64,000 nt of DNA from Warburgia ugandensis (Eukaryota; Streptophyta; Magnoliopsida; Canellales; Canellaceae), in NCBI GenBank assembly GCA_035236585.1, contig CP141127.1:72645495-72709494 (forward strand). The letters run 5' to 3'. Position 1 is the first letter of the stretch. Every line of letters starts with the position of its first letter. Under the pieces are notes generated by a model that saw only the letters and a list, made by a program, of their open reading frames with translations, searched no databases and was not told the DNA's origin. The position numbers and the translations under genes are program-made. This document shows, one piece after another, positions 13,301 through 24,679 of this stretch.

Positions 13301-15667
13301 AAGACCTTTTTCATAACTTGATATTGTTTGCCTTAGAGCATAAAGAAGAAGATATACTATATCTTGGCCGATATTATGTTTTAGTAGCTTTGTTTACCTG
13401 TTATCCAAGACCTTGTTTAACTTGAACTATAAGTAAGCAATTTTCCATTTGTATGATAATCAAGACAGCCAATTATATTGTATGAGAATAATGTAGGTGA
13501 GAAATATTCAGATTTCACCATAAGAAACAGGTGTTATTCACTATTATAAAGTGGGGGCTTTACTCTAAAATATAAGCAAGCATTAAAGTGATCCTGCTTT
13601 GGTGTTTCTCTCTGGGATTTATAGTCTATAGGCTCCCCTTGAGCCTACTTTCGATCCTTTCTAGTTTTGAACTTTGAAGTGTTACCGCTTCTAGCATCAA
13701 AATTCACCAACAGCTGGAAAGTTCTCATCCAGAGAATGACCAGTGTCTACCATATCATAGTTGGTATGTCTTGTTTGTATGACAAGTTGTGTGGAAGGTA
13801 CTTGGTGCTCTTTAAAATCTCCCAGAGCCATGTTTATCCGCATCTGGTTTTCTGAGCAATGGTTAAATGATGAGGCACAGAACTTACTCAGATCCCTTGT
13901 TTTGATGCAGATGCTGGAAAAAACAGCTAATAAAAGCAAGAGATGCTAGACGGGTGGACATATTGTGCTATCGGCTCTCCCTCAGCCGTATGATTCTCAG
14001 TGGAACCAAGAAATACCAAAAGCTACAGGAGATTGTGAATGTGGCAGTGGAGAAGCTAGAAGAAGAAGAAGGATCTCTAGATGGTATTCCAGTAAGGATG
14101 GCTCGTGGCATTGTCAACAGGCTCTCCTCTGGTGCAGAGGTTCAAAAGTTGTGTGCTTCAGCAGTGGATATGGTCGAATCCATGCTTTGTAGCATCTTAC
14201 CAGTGTGCACGGACTTGAAGATGCAAGGTATGAATTATTTAGAACTATCTTTCTACAGTTGCCTCATAAAACATGAATATTATCTTTCCTGTTTAAGCGA
14301 TAATTATAGATATTATCAAGGAAATCATTCCTATGTGCTTAGCATTTGCAGATGCTAGTTTGATATCTGTGAGCATTATCAGCTTTGAAGATGTGTCCCC
14401 AACTTCAGTTGCTGTGGTCTTGGGTTCTGAAGATGTATCACCCGAAGAGGTTGCAGGATATACGTTGTGGCACCGAAAGTTGGATACTGCAGACTATCCT
14501 GCAGAACCAACCTGTAGTTTGTTCGGACCAAACAGAAGAGTTTTGGTGTCAGAACTTACTCCAGGTACTGATTATGTGTTCAAAGTTGTTTCTTTTGGCA
14601 ATACAGGAGAGTCGGGGAAGTGGGAGGCGAGGTTAATGACCAGCAGCTTCGAAGATGTTATGAAGACCTCTACGGAAGCAGGATGTTTGGTGGACCTTAA
14701 TAGTGGGAGTCCCAAAACTAGTGATCTTTCCAATCCTTCTTCCGATGGAGATGAATCCAATAACACTGCATATGGAGATCAAGATAATTCAATGAGCAGT
14801 TATTCTGGACGAGGTGACAAAACTGAGATACGAGACTTAGGAAAATCATCTGATTACACCTGCAAAGAGATAACCCTTATGCAAAACACTAGCATTGGCA
14901 GCATAGCTCAGAGAACAGATGTTAGACAAGCTACCGAGCAGGAAGAATTGCTGGGAGGTTCTGCTTCTGTGTTGGATGAGGAGCATGCGACAGCAGAGGT
15001 TGGATCTGTTCCCAGTTCAATAATTCAGATAGATTCTCAGAGAGATTCAACAACTTCTTCTGATGGCAACCAGGCATCTCATGTCCCTAAGCCAGAAAAT
15101 AAGGACCAATCCAGAGCTCAATTACTCGAGGAGATAAGCATTGATGATGCTTTAACTGCACACGTTAGAAATGAAATGGAGGTTGTGCCAGCTGAGCACC
15201 CTGTTTCTGTTCTACCTGTAACTCCTAGCAAGCAGGAGCTGAGCAAAGATGGTTCAGGCCGAAATGGTAGAACAAAAGTGGGAGGTCTGGAACTTGAGAA
15301 CTGGTTTAAAAAACCAGAGAAGGAACCTCTGGCTGGCGGTTCATCAAAGAAACGAACTTTGGGAAGATGCGAAGCGACATGCAACAGAGATGGGTCCCTA
15401 GAGGGCGATTATGAATACTGTGTGAGGATGATTAGATGGTTGGAGTGCGAAGGGCATCTTGAGAAGGAATTCAGAGTGAAGTTCCTTACATGGTTCAGCC
15501 TGCGAGCAACTTCGCAAGAGAGAAAGATAGTGAGGGTATATGTTGATACTCTAATAGAAGATCCAACTAGCCTTGCGGGGCAGCTGGTTGACACTTTCTC
15601 GGAAGGTATAAACAACAAAGGACCTCCGGGACTACCATCTGGGTTCTGCATGAAGCTTTGGCACTGA
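7276..15667 (+). CDS. VIL: VIN3-like (VEL family) PHD-finger protein, Polycomb cofactor
   Basis: Coding exons are 7276-7294, 8761-9427, 13911-14227 and 14352-15667. All introns are GT-AG, phases join exactly, and the product is 772 residues ending GFCMKLWH. The start gives MDSSFAG followed by the family's N-terminal block (about 8-85). A basic patch (SSKRQRK, about 103) follows, then the Cys-rich PHD superdomain (about 138-230; [24 protein letters not shown]). An FNIII domain lies at about 336-434 and the C-terminal VEL domain at about 681-772. Between 435 and 680 is an acidic, Ser-rich linker. Known VEL proteins bind PRC2 in the nucleus, polymerise through the VEL domain and promote H3K27me3 silencing of targets such as floral repressors. 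That this copy acts in flowering is inference. Whether it is closer to VIL1/VRN5 or VIL2/VEL1 cannot be settled here. Confidence 0.95.
10301..10336. repeat. (CT)18 microsatellite in the intron
   Basis: A perfect CT run of 36 bases. Its complement, an AG run, occurs 350 bases downstream in the same intron. Confidence 0.97.
10417..10435. repeat. (GGAG)n short tandem repeat
   Basis: Nearly five units of a four-base purine repeat between the CT and AG runs. Confidence 0.9.
10684..10709. repeat. (AG)13 microsatellite in the intron
   Basis: A 26-base AG run, complementary to the CT run at 10301-10336. Confidence 0.97.
12180..12480 (+). pseudogene. LINE RNase H remnant inside the intron
   Basis: Two frames offset by one shift give [15 protein letters not shown] (from about 12229) and [15 protein letters not shown] (ending about 12392). 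These resemble the end of the RNase H domain of plant LINEs, where a DSxxxIxWM block is followed by RxANxxADxLAKxGV. The catalytic residues are not visible and a frameshift separates the halves. It is a dead fragment on the same strand as the host gene. Assignment is by motif shape only. Confidence 0.4.
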
Positions 15668-16969
15668 GGTTTGTGAATGACGTCATATTTTCCGGCTGAT
15701 AGATTCTTCGGAACCACCCATTCGGTTCTGTATCAGTAATTCTTTGGATGCAAATTGAGTATTCTTCATTGAACGCCCCAAATCAAATTTGATTTGGTTA
15801 GAGTAGTTAGTTCATTGCCATCGAAACTATCGATTGAAGAACAGTACCTTCCATTAATAGAACATTTCCCTTCGCTCTCTCAGAAATGTTTGTGTTTCTC
15901 TGTGGTGATATAGATAGCAGAAGTTCCTTTTCCTGTTGCTTTGATATCCTTTCTTTTGCTAGTCAACCACACGGAATTTCTGTGAGTCAGATTGGATGCC
16001 AATCAAATAATGGGTCCACTGTTAAGATTGTTTTGTTTGATTCACGGTTGGTCAATACGTTTTGTATCTTTCAGGTGGGAAGATCTTATATACTTGAACG
16101 AACTGATTTTATACTAGTGGCGTTGTCATCTCTTCTGCAGAGATTCGAGGATGAAAACTATAGGATAGAGGATTTGGTCTATGTTCCTGGGACCATCTGG
16201 ATATCGGATCCTTAGTTGTCCTTGGTCGGTTCGCTTGCTTGAGTCTGTCAGCAAATGGGTTCGAACAGGATAAGGGAGAGGGTTCCACACCTTTCTTTAA
16301 TGAGCCCACAAGATGCAAGGGTACCACTTGCAGAATTTAGTGGCTGGAGGTTGCAGGAGGAGCATCTTACAAAGAGTTGTTATATGGTGCACAAGCACGT
16401 AAAATATATGCGGGCAAAGGTGGAAGTATAGTTCGCACACATTCCTCAATTGTCTTATATGCACAAATTTAAAACGCATCTGTTGATCCTAGGTGTCTAA
16501 TTTATGGCCTTCAGAATGTCAGAAAGGGAAAAGGCCAGCGGTTTACACTGGCCACCAAAAGATTATGTCGACAAAAGCACATGTATGCCAAGTTTTTGGG
16601 TGATCTCAGATACGCTACATAGAAAAAATTAGGACTGACCATTGGATGTCTGTAGGAATTAGTTTATCAGTTGTAAGAAAAACGATGATCTTGATTTAAC
16701 TACTCAAAGAAGCATGAGCTGAAATCACCCAATGGTTGTGAATTTTGATGTTTAACCTACTTAAGAGGTGACGTACATGATAAATAGCTTGGATCAACAA
16801 TAAATTAGCGCACATGTTTTGGAAAATGGGCTACATTTCTTCTCTACACTTATCAGCCCTCAATTTTCACCGCTCTGTCATCCATGGTACACGTAACCAA
16901 ATGAATCATTCCAATGCATATTGACTGAATTGAGAAGGGTGGTTTTTCTTTCTCTTCCATCTAACTGCT
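15668..16969. other. 3' region of the VIN3-like gene and intergenic DNA
   Basis: The 3' untranslated region presumably occupies the first few hundred bases, but I could not fix a poly(A) site. A 109-residue frame at 15886-16215 has no recognisable motif. Nothing else is supported. Confidence 0.4.
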
Positions 16970-17370
16970 ACGAAGCAGTGAACTTTGCTAGTTTATGCCC
17001 TTGACTATTTCAAGTCTAAAATCTACCAATGGATCAAAAGTCGCATTATGATTGAAGGTGACTCGTTTAATACCATTTATTGGTTGAAAAATCCGGAGAC
17101 TGCCGCTACATCTATGGAGGTTCACGAACGTGATAGATTAAGTGGATATCTGAGAACCGACAATGTTAAATCTGTCATGTTAAGAGAGCAGCAAACCACT
17201 GAGCAGATTCAAAAGCTAGACAAGGGTTGATGGGTATCAATCACCAGATGAATTTGGTTGAGCTTTTGGTATTTTGGTTTTTTCCTGTCCAATTTGTTGG
17301 AAAGGGCTTTTAATGAGTGTGCTCTTAGAATTATCTCAGTATTAGTTAATAAAGTCTACCATTACCAATT
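16970..17370 (+). pseudogene. 3' end of a LINE (RNase H remnant)
   Basis: The frame at 16985-17230 contains IEGDSFNTIYWLKN, which looks like the EGDS...I.WL block of RNase H domains at the end of plant LINEs. It is followed by a T-rich tail with TTGTTGGAAAGGGC and GAGTGTGCTC, similar to common LINE 3' ends, then AATAAAG (about 17349). The frame is broken upstream and no reverse transcriptase is present. The call rests on short motifs. Confidence 0.4.
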
Positions 17371-20300
17371 AGGCAAAAAGTTAAAATAGCCGAAATGACA
17401 TTTTTGGGCTAATATATGCGATTTTTCATGTCAAATACATGGCTGTATTTCAGTGCAGCTATTAGTCTACTAGATTTGTGAAAGCAAAAGAGTCATGCAC
17501 TCAACTCCCCTATTATAGACAGTACTTCTAGCACTTATTTTATGTTTGTGTTTTAACTTCTTCTTTTTTTTCTCATATCTTTGATCCTATTTTGACGTAC
17601 TCACCGGAATTTTTTCCTCTCTAACTTTCATCATATTTACTGAATGTTCTTACTTTCACTATATTTACTTTACCTTGAGCCTCCTCTTTAAATGATCTTT
17701 ATCTTTAACCCACCCATCTTCTTGGCAGGAATTTATTTTCATATTGTGGGTTACTAAAATGCCCCTTAATGTCTTTCTTCCTTAACAATCTTTCCACAAT
17801 CTACATGACTCTACGAATACCAAATAGTTTCTTTTTCTTTCTTGAGAAATGATAGTATGTTCAATATTTTAGTATGATGCCCCAATTTGGTCGTTGATTT
17901 GAAAAAAAATGGCCTAGATTAAATTGCTTTTTAGAGAAGAGGAATGCTAAATAGAAGTTCCATGTGAAAGTATTTGGGTACTCTAGACAATTTTTTAGAG
18001 CGAACCTTTGCATGATCCAATGCATTCATGTGATTGCTCTAGCTCTGAATGTCTAAGACATCAAACTCATATTGATTGGATTATTCTAGTATGACCATTG
18101 ATTGTCAAAGTTTCTAATCCACCTATTTACAATTGCATACTTTTAAATGCTAGAATCCTCCAATCCACATCTTTTTTCATTTATTAGACTTCCAAAGCTG
18201 GAGCAATAACATGAATGAATCGGATTATGTAAGCTGGGATCAAGAAGAAGTAGTACCCAAATGATCTCATATGGAGCATCTATTTAGCATTTATCTAAAT
18301 GGTGAGCTACCTATAGCAAATGGCTCGATTGTTAGCACTACCTTCGGCAACCTATCGGCTACCTCGATAGCGAGCAGTACTAATTCCAGACCAACTTCCA
18401 TTAGACTCCGAAATTAACCAATTAACATACTAATTGTAAAAGCTACGGCTTGTTGACCAAGATTTTCTCAAAAATTTTGGCTTCATCCTTCGCAATTAGC
18501 TTCCTTTTTTTTTTATACTTATCTTCTTTTCCTAGAAACCAATTTAATGTAGCTATTCCTGCAAATCCACCCTTGCAAATCAACAATTGAAATTGGACTA
18601 TCATATTGAAGTATAGTAAATACTCATCTCTAATAAATATGCATTTTATTTTCTAATATTGCTCTTATACGTGGTGTTCAAAAAGAAATTGCTCTTATAC
18701 ACGAATCAAATAACTTAAATGTTTCATCTCTAAAAATCAAGAGTAACAACAATTTAGATTATCTAATGGAGAGGATTTTTTATGCATGACCTATGTAAGA
18801 TCTAGGGCATGGAATGAACGTGTTGGATCATCAAACATAAGAGACCCACATTTACCTTATGCTAAGCGTTTAAAGCCTTTCCTTTTACAGTTTTACTTGC
18901 AAAAACACCATATAAATTAAAGCTCAATTGAATTCACTTTTCTTAACTTTTCACATGGTTTATGTGCATTAATTGAGCACCCATTTATGGGCAACTAAAA
19001 GTGCCATATCCAAGGCCCCCAAAAAATGAAGGTTCATGGTTTGCATTGGAATTCTTTTGTACTTTTACAAACTCCTAAATCACCCATTTTTAATGGTGTG
19101 AAACAATATCGGTCGAGATCATCTATGGAAGTTTGTCTAGAGAGCATGTTTGCCAAATGAAACTTAATGTGATCTCATTTTGAGTTACCGTGACCTTGTC
19201 TACTTTTACATGATCAACCATTACCGATGTTACATAGATTGTTAAATTTTTTTCTGTGAGAGTATGAACAGCTTGAATTATAAATCTTAGCTCTTCTGAT
19301 TGATGATTCAAACCATGAATTAGTCCACCTTGATATGAATGCCATACACCAAAACCATAACATGTTGGATGATTGGAATATTTTTATGTATATTCCACTA
19401 CTTTTAGAAAAAATTATAAATGATTTGTACCACATATCATTGAACAGATTTGACTAATCAAAGGTGGTCCCTTCATGCAAAAGTTTAGCATCAAGCTCCA
19501 AAAGAAAGAAAGAGAGACTTAGAAATTTTTTAACCAAATTGGAATCTAAGACTATCTAGTAAGAAAAATATGTGAAGACAGTAAAATTAAATTGGTTTTC
19601 ATATTACATTTTTTTTATACTAATTATAGAATCATGGAAAAGGAAAATATAGGGTAGTTCAATCTTTATAGGAAAAAAATGAATATAAGTTTGATCCTAT
19701 ATGCTCATAGATCCAAACGATTGATTATTCCACGTTGCTTCTTTTTTCTTTCTTTCATAAGTATTATTCTAGTTCATCCTACATATTAGCCATGCATAAA
19801 AATGTGGAACCATTAGTATCTTTAAAGGCTATATTTCAGTCTTTAGAGGGATGGCTAGAAAATCAAAAGGAAAGGCCAATTATTGCAAAGAAAGGCTTAA
19901 ATTCATATCATGGTGGAGAACTTTCATTCTTAGATGCATTCATAGAATCATATTAATCTCATTAAAAAAATGGTAGGCATCATTCATATATGCTGCAACT
20001 ATTTTCAAGGAGTTAATATGTGTATCTATACATAAGATTTCATCTTGGAAGCTCCAAGAACATTTGACAAAGCCATACTGATCATAAAAAATCAAAAGAT
20101 CCACATATGGAATATGCTGATCATAATGAATTAGAAGATCCATACATGGAATATGAAAATCATTTATCAACTATTTTTTACTTATATAAATAGGTAACAA
20201 ACCTAACTTCTATGTAGGTAGTGACATTGCATACCAAAAGAAGCATGGGGATTCATAGAACAACTCTAGTGGTATTTCCTTTCTTAAAGAGGTTGGATTA

Positions 20301-21750
20301 CCTTGTTACAAATAGCCTAGATACCAAATATCTCATTTATTTGATACAAGTAACACCTTGTTTATTTAATATTTTGTGGTTTGTAAATAGACAATACAAT
20401 ACAAATGCAACTCAAAACCGTATACTTTACAGCCACAAAAGGTCCAAGTAACTAGTCTTAGAGTTATGAAGTAAATGAGATTTCATACCTGTGCCATATG
20501 GAGAGGCCAAATTCAATAGATTGCGAAAGTAGGCCTATTATGCATATTTTTAAAAATTTCCCAGTTTGTCGATCTCTTGCCCAGTATGACAGCAGGATCA
20601 AGAATTCTGAGCGATTCAATAGCAATAATATGCTGGTAACATATAATTTCTCCTCCGTCTCTTTCTCATGTGCTAGTGCCTAATAATAGCATTTTTATCG
20701 GCTTAAAATACCAGGGGCTGATTATACATATGGCCTAATCCACAATAACATTTATTTATTTAAAAAACTACCATCACTGATCTGCCAACTCCGCACATAA
20801 AAAAACACCTCAGTCTCAAAGAAAGTTTTTTCCCATTTTTAAAGGCAACCTCAGTCTCAATAAGTTATGAACCATACTCCGAGTCTCTAGCACAAAAGCC
20901 TTGTTGAAAGAAGATAAAACATGATGTTAACCAAAAAGAAGGTTTGTACAGAAAGCAAAGGAGAGAGTGATCCAGAATCTAGCGACTTTTGTGGGAATGT
21001 TGGGGTTTTCAATGATACATATGAACTCGGTGCTTTTTGTTGAAAGCCAAGCAGCGAAAGAAGGCATTTGGATAGGTTCTGTTGCACTCAGCAATCTCCT
21101 GAAGCACTTGGGATGCATGATTGAACCCAAACATGGGCAGCTTCCACAAAGTACAATATCACCCATCGTAGTAACCGGCATCTGGCTGTTGCTCCGGTGC
21201 ACGTCCCACCTTCAACATCAGATCGGTCAATGGTGGAAGACATGAAAAGAGTCCAAAGTTTTTCACTTTCATAGATCATTGCTACTGCTAAACTAGACCG
21301 CGGCAAGTAGCCGTGTGAAGAGTCTTAATGTGATCCAACAGATAATAATCAATCACAAAGACGCTATATATAGACTTCCTAAACAATACCACAACTTTGA
21401 TCTAGGTATAAGAGAAGTGTTCATCGTTTCAATCTTATATGAGGAAAGATGGAAACAATATTGAAAGTTCTTGCAGTTCTCGAAACCAGTACAAAACCAA
21501 CTGGTTTTCTGCTGTCCAAACAGGAAAAATGCAATAAGAACAAATAAAACATGTTCCGTAACGTAGTTACATCGTTGTTCTTGAGTTTCAACCGAATAAA
21601 TGAAGTTCAAGCGAATCAGGATGCTACAAATAAAAGTGGAAAAGCTGATACCGAGCAAAAAATCATCTTCTGGCTCATTGTCTTAATTAGTTATGCCTCC
21701 CGTCCATTAGATTCCCTTCTTGTTCTGAGTTGTAAAATGGATACGTATCA
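17371..21750. other. intergenic DNA, no gene recognised
   Basis: AT-rich sequence with many short frames and none with support. The only local structure I noted is a 39-base imperfect duplication near 20.1 kb. Confidence 0.5.
20078..20155. repeat. 39-bp imperfect tandem duplication
   Basis: Two adjacent units each begin CTGATCAT and end in a TGGAATATG block, with several differences in between. Confidence 0.7.
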
Positions 21751-21764
21751 TTTTGATTAATAAA

Positions 21765-21827
21765 AGGGCAGTTTTGGTGCACGAAGCTCCCACCTATGCG
21801 GGGTCTAGAGAAAGGGTGAATCACAAA
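21765..21827 (-). mobile_element. 5'-truncated Au-type SINE
   Basis: On the minus strand only the 3' part of an Au-type SINE remains: a GACCCCGCATAGGTGGGAG block, then TTCGTGCACC and a CTGCCC tail. A perfect 14-bp direct repeat, TTTTGATTAATAAA, flanks it at 21751-21764 and 21828-21841. The long duplication and missing 5' end fit target-primed insertion with early termination of reverse transcription. Confidence 0.8.
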
Positions 21828-21841
21828 TTTTGATTAATAAA

Positions 21842-23871
21842 CCGGTAGAAAATCTTGAAGAAGTTGGTTACGGTCATTCAAGGAAGAGATTTTGGATGAC
21901 TTATATAAAAGAGAGGACCAAGAAAATGAGCAGTTCAAATCACCAAAACCGGGGCCCTGCTTATGAAACATTTTTGTAGAACCACTTGGATTTCTGAAAA
22001 ATTATGACATGGGTTCTATAGATTTCCTACTAAATAAATGTTAAGATACCTCACTGAATTCCAAGCATGAGATCCAGCCGTTCAAAATCAAGTAATCGAT
22101 CCCTAGCCGTGAATATTCAGAGAGAGGTGGCAAGTATGAGAGGGTCTCAAACTTCTTATTGTTGATGGGATTCCACGTCTATAACATAAACAAACAGAAA
22201 CGTTAAAGACCAAAGAATAGACAGACTAAATCAATTCCAAAGAATTATGTCGACTTGGATTATGCCTTCATGCAGTATGTTCTGAGCCAATGGAGACGGT
22301 TTTCCGGTCCAACCGATAGACCCATTAGCTGGGAACAGTTTTAGTGAGATGGTTATCTGGCCAAGGCAGGTGGCGTGAGGCAATGGATGTAAGAAGAATT
22401 CTAGCAAATATGTTTGTTGAGATTGTCAAATCTGATTGGCTTGATTCTGTAATGTTTGTATTGAATTATGTTGTGCTACGAATAACAAAGCCCCTAGTCC
22501 ACAAAAAGATAGACTGATTTATTCTATTTCGTAATATGAGTAAGCAATTGTACCTTTTGGCAGCATATACATGTATTACACGAACCCGAGGGTTGTCGTA
22601 GTAGCAGAGAAACTTTCTTTATCTTGTGGCAGTTATGTTTTGAGGGTGGATACAATAAAATTTGTGCAAGCCGGTGGATGTATCTCGGTTTAAAAGAAAC
22701 CACCTAAATATGTGTGTTTCTTTACGTTTTGCATTTTGAAGGAGCGATTGAAATAATTACACAAAAAGACAAAAGAAGACGCCTTTCAGTTTTGGGGGTT
22801 ACTTGAAGCTGTGGGTACAGGGTGGTTTTAGCTTTCGTTTCATCGCCCTTGCCCCCCTTTTCTTAAGCAGGGTGGGAAAATCTTATTTTAACCATTGATT
22901 TGGAGTACTTATGCTGCTGATCTCTCTAACACATCAATTCGAAGAAGAGGTTTAGCATACCAACAAATGTTCATTGATAGAATACTAGAGCACGATGGTA
23001 GGTATGGTCTGTATACCAGCTTTGGTGTTTATTTTGGGTGATAGATGCGTTCCCTTATTTTTCTGTTTCAGTCCCTTGCTAAATGTCACCAGCAGCTATA
23101 ACTGTAAATAAGAACATTTCACTTAACTTAAATGAGCCGTGATTAAAAATTCTCACCCAGAAGATTATCTTAGCAACTACTAATGTTCGTTTTAAGATAG
23201 ACTCATTTTGCAACTTAAGAAAAAAGCCACTGAGATCATTCAATAGATAAAAATTTTGGATCATAGCTCATCTATGTCAAGGACAATATTGTGGACACCT
23301 GAATTATAGCCGTTTGTAACATTTAGGAGGGCCTAATGTATCACTACCCTTATTTCATTTGAGATCTCTCTCTTGGTTTTGGAAGTAAGGAACTTAGGAT
23401 GGGACCTTCCACTCAAATTACCACTCCCCATGGATAGTAATCTCTCACACTCTCATTTTTTGAAGGAACTTAGAATGTGATCTTCAATCAAATCACCACT
23501 TCCCATGGATAGTAATATCCAAATGGGCCATGGGCTTCCAGTAACCATGTTAAAAGCTGTAAAAAATATAGACATCAGCAAGAGTAACCAACTTCTTTCT
23601 TCTCTTGTGAGTGTTGATTTTATTAAAAAGCACATAGCATTTTTCTCACCTGCAAACAATACATAGCAGAGAGCAATTTGCTCACCTGTAAACAATACAG
23701 AGCAGAGTAGCAAAGAGCCACTGTTAGAAACAGTACAGAACTCATCAAAACCGATCAGGAGCGCAGTCAACTAAAATTATGAAATTCTAAAAGCTTATCA
23801 GCATGCGTTTTCGAGGGATCTAAGAACATGCTGAAAATGATCTCCCCGAGCATAGACTGTTTAATCTCTTG
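21842..23871. other. intergenic DNA, no gene recognised
   Basis: No supported gene or element. Short frames only. Confidence 0.5.
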
Positions 23872-23882
23872 GACATCTCTCC

Positions 23883-24002
23883 TTTTTTCCTTCCCTTTTT
23901 TTTTTTTTGAAATGGTCAACATATTCATGCATCCTTGAGCAGTCTCGAACTCGTGACCTTCACGTTTGAGACTCAGTGTTAAGGCACTGCAACACATACC
24001 CA
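23883..24002 (-). mobile_element. tRNA-derived SINE, family not recognised
   Basis: An 11-bp perfect target duplication, GACATCTCTCC, flanks the insert at 23872-23882 and 24003-24013. Read on the minus strand, the insert starts with an A-box-like TATGTGTTGCAGTGCC. A clear B box, GAGTTCGAGACT, follows about 40 bases later, and the insert ends with a run of A residues. These are the parts of a short SINE with a pol III promoter. It is not the Au type, which has a different head and tail. Confidence 0.75.
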
Positions 24003-24013
24003 GACATCTCTCC

Positions 24014-24679
24014 AATATTTCCAAGAAATTTTCTTGCAATGTTTGATCCACCAGATCACCTCCGAATAGTCATCTTCCAGCCACAACGGCATGTTCAAGA
24101 AATACTCATATAACAGCATGCCAGTTTTATATGCCTTTCATTCCTAGCATAGTACCACCGTATTTATGCACATCAATTTGAGCAATCTTGACAGATAGTT
24201 GGTGGGTCCAAATTTTCTGTCGTTAGTGTTATTTCAAACAACACGAGCCATCCGTGTTTGGTACACCATCTCCATGCAAATGCCTGCACCGATATCAGTA
24301 TAAATACCATCACTCGGGTATAATGTAGCCACAAAACCATTGTCTTCTTTCAAGGAAACCAGACTAGTCGCTAGAGTCATTTGACATATGCCGGCAAATT
24401 TCCTTCTGCATTGGTTCTCTCTTGTTACTCACCCAAAATATCTTCATATATTTCAATTTCCAAAACGGCTCTCTATCTATCTAGCATTTTTCCATGCTTT
24501 ATCGCTACAACTCTATTTTATGCTTTAGATTGGGACAAGGCACCTGTAGTAATAACCTCTTCCTTTCTTTTAACATTTGAGCCTATTTCAAAAAAGGTAC
24601 CGCTTGACTTGAGCACGTGCTGTGTGCTAACTAGGATTAATGGCACAGATAGATAGAAATCCATAATTCAACATGAGAT
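24014..24679. other. intergenic DNA 3' of the PPR gene
   Basis: Probably includes the 3' untranslated region of the PPR gene. No other feature is supported. Confidence 0.4.

Larger units (their letters stand above)
9428..13910 (+). other. 4.48-kb intron of the VIN3-like gene
   Basis: The donor follows CTTGG at 9427 and the acceptor is TTGATGCAG ending at 13910. Joining them restores the LLGCW motif of the family. The intron carries several microsatellites and a decayed LINE piece, so it grew by insertion. No extra coding exon was found inside. Confidence 0.9.

Noticed and set aside
16200-16290. GGGTTCGAAC, a B-box-like motif
   Set aside because: No A box, no cloverleaf arms and no target duplication; probably chance.
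20927-21245. Overlapping 91- and 92-residue frames; the plus frame has AAKEGIW, as in copia RNase H
   Set aside because: The flanking residues do not fit copia and no other copia motif is nearby.
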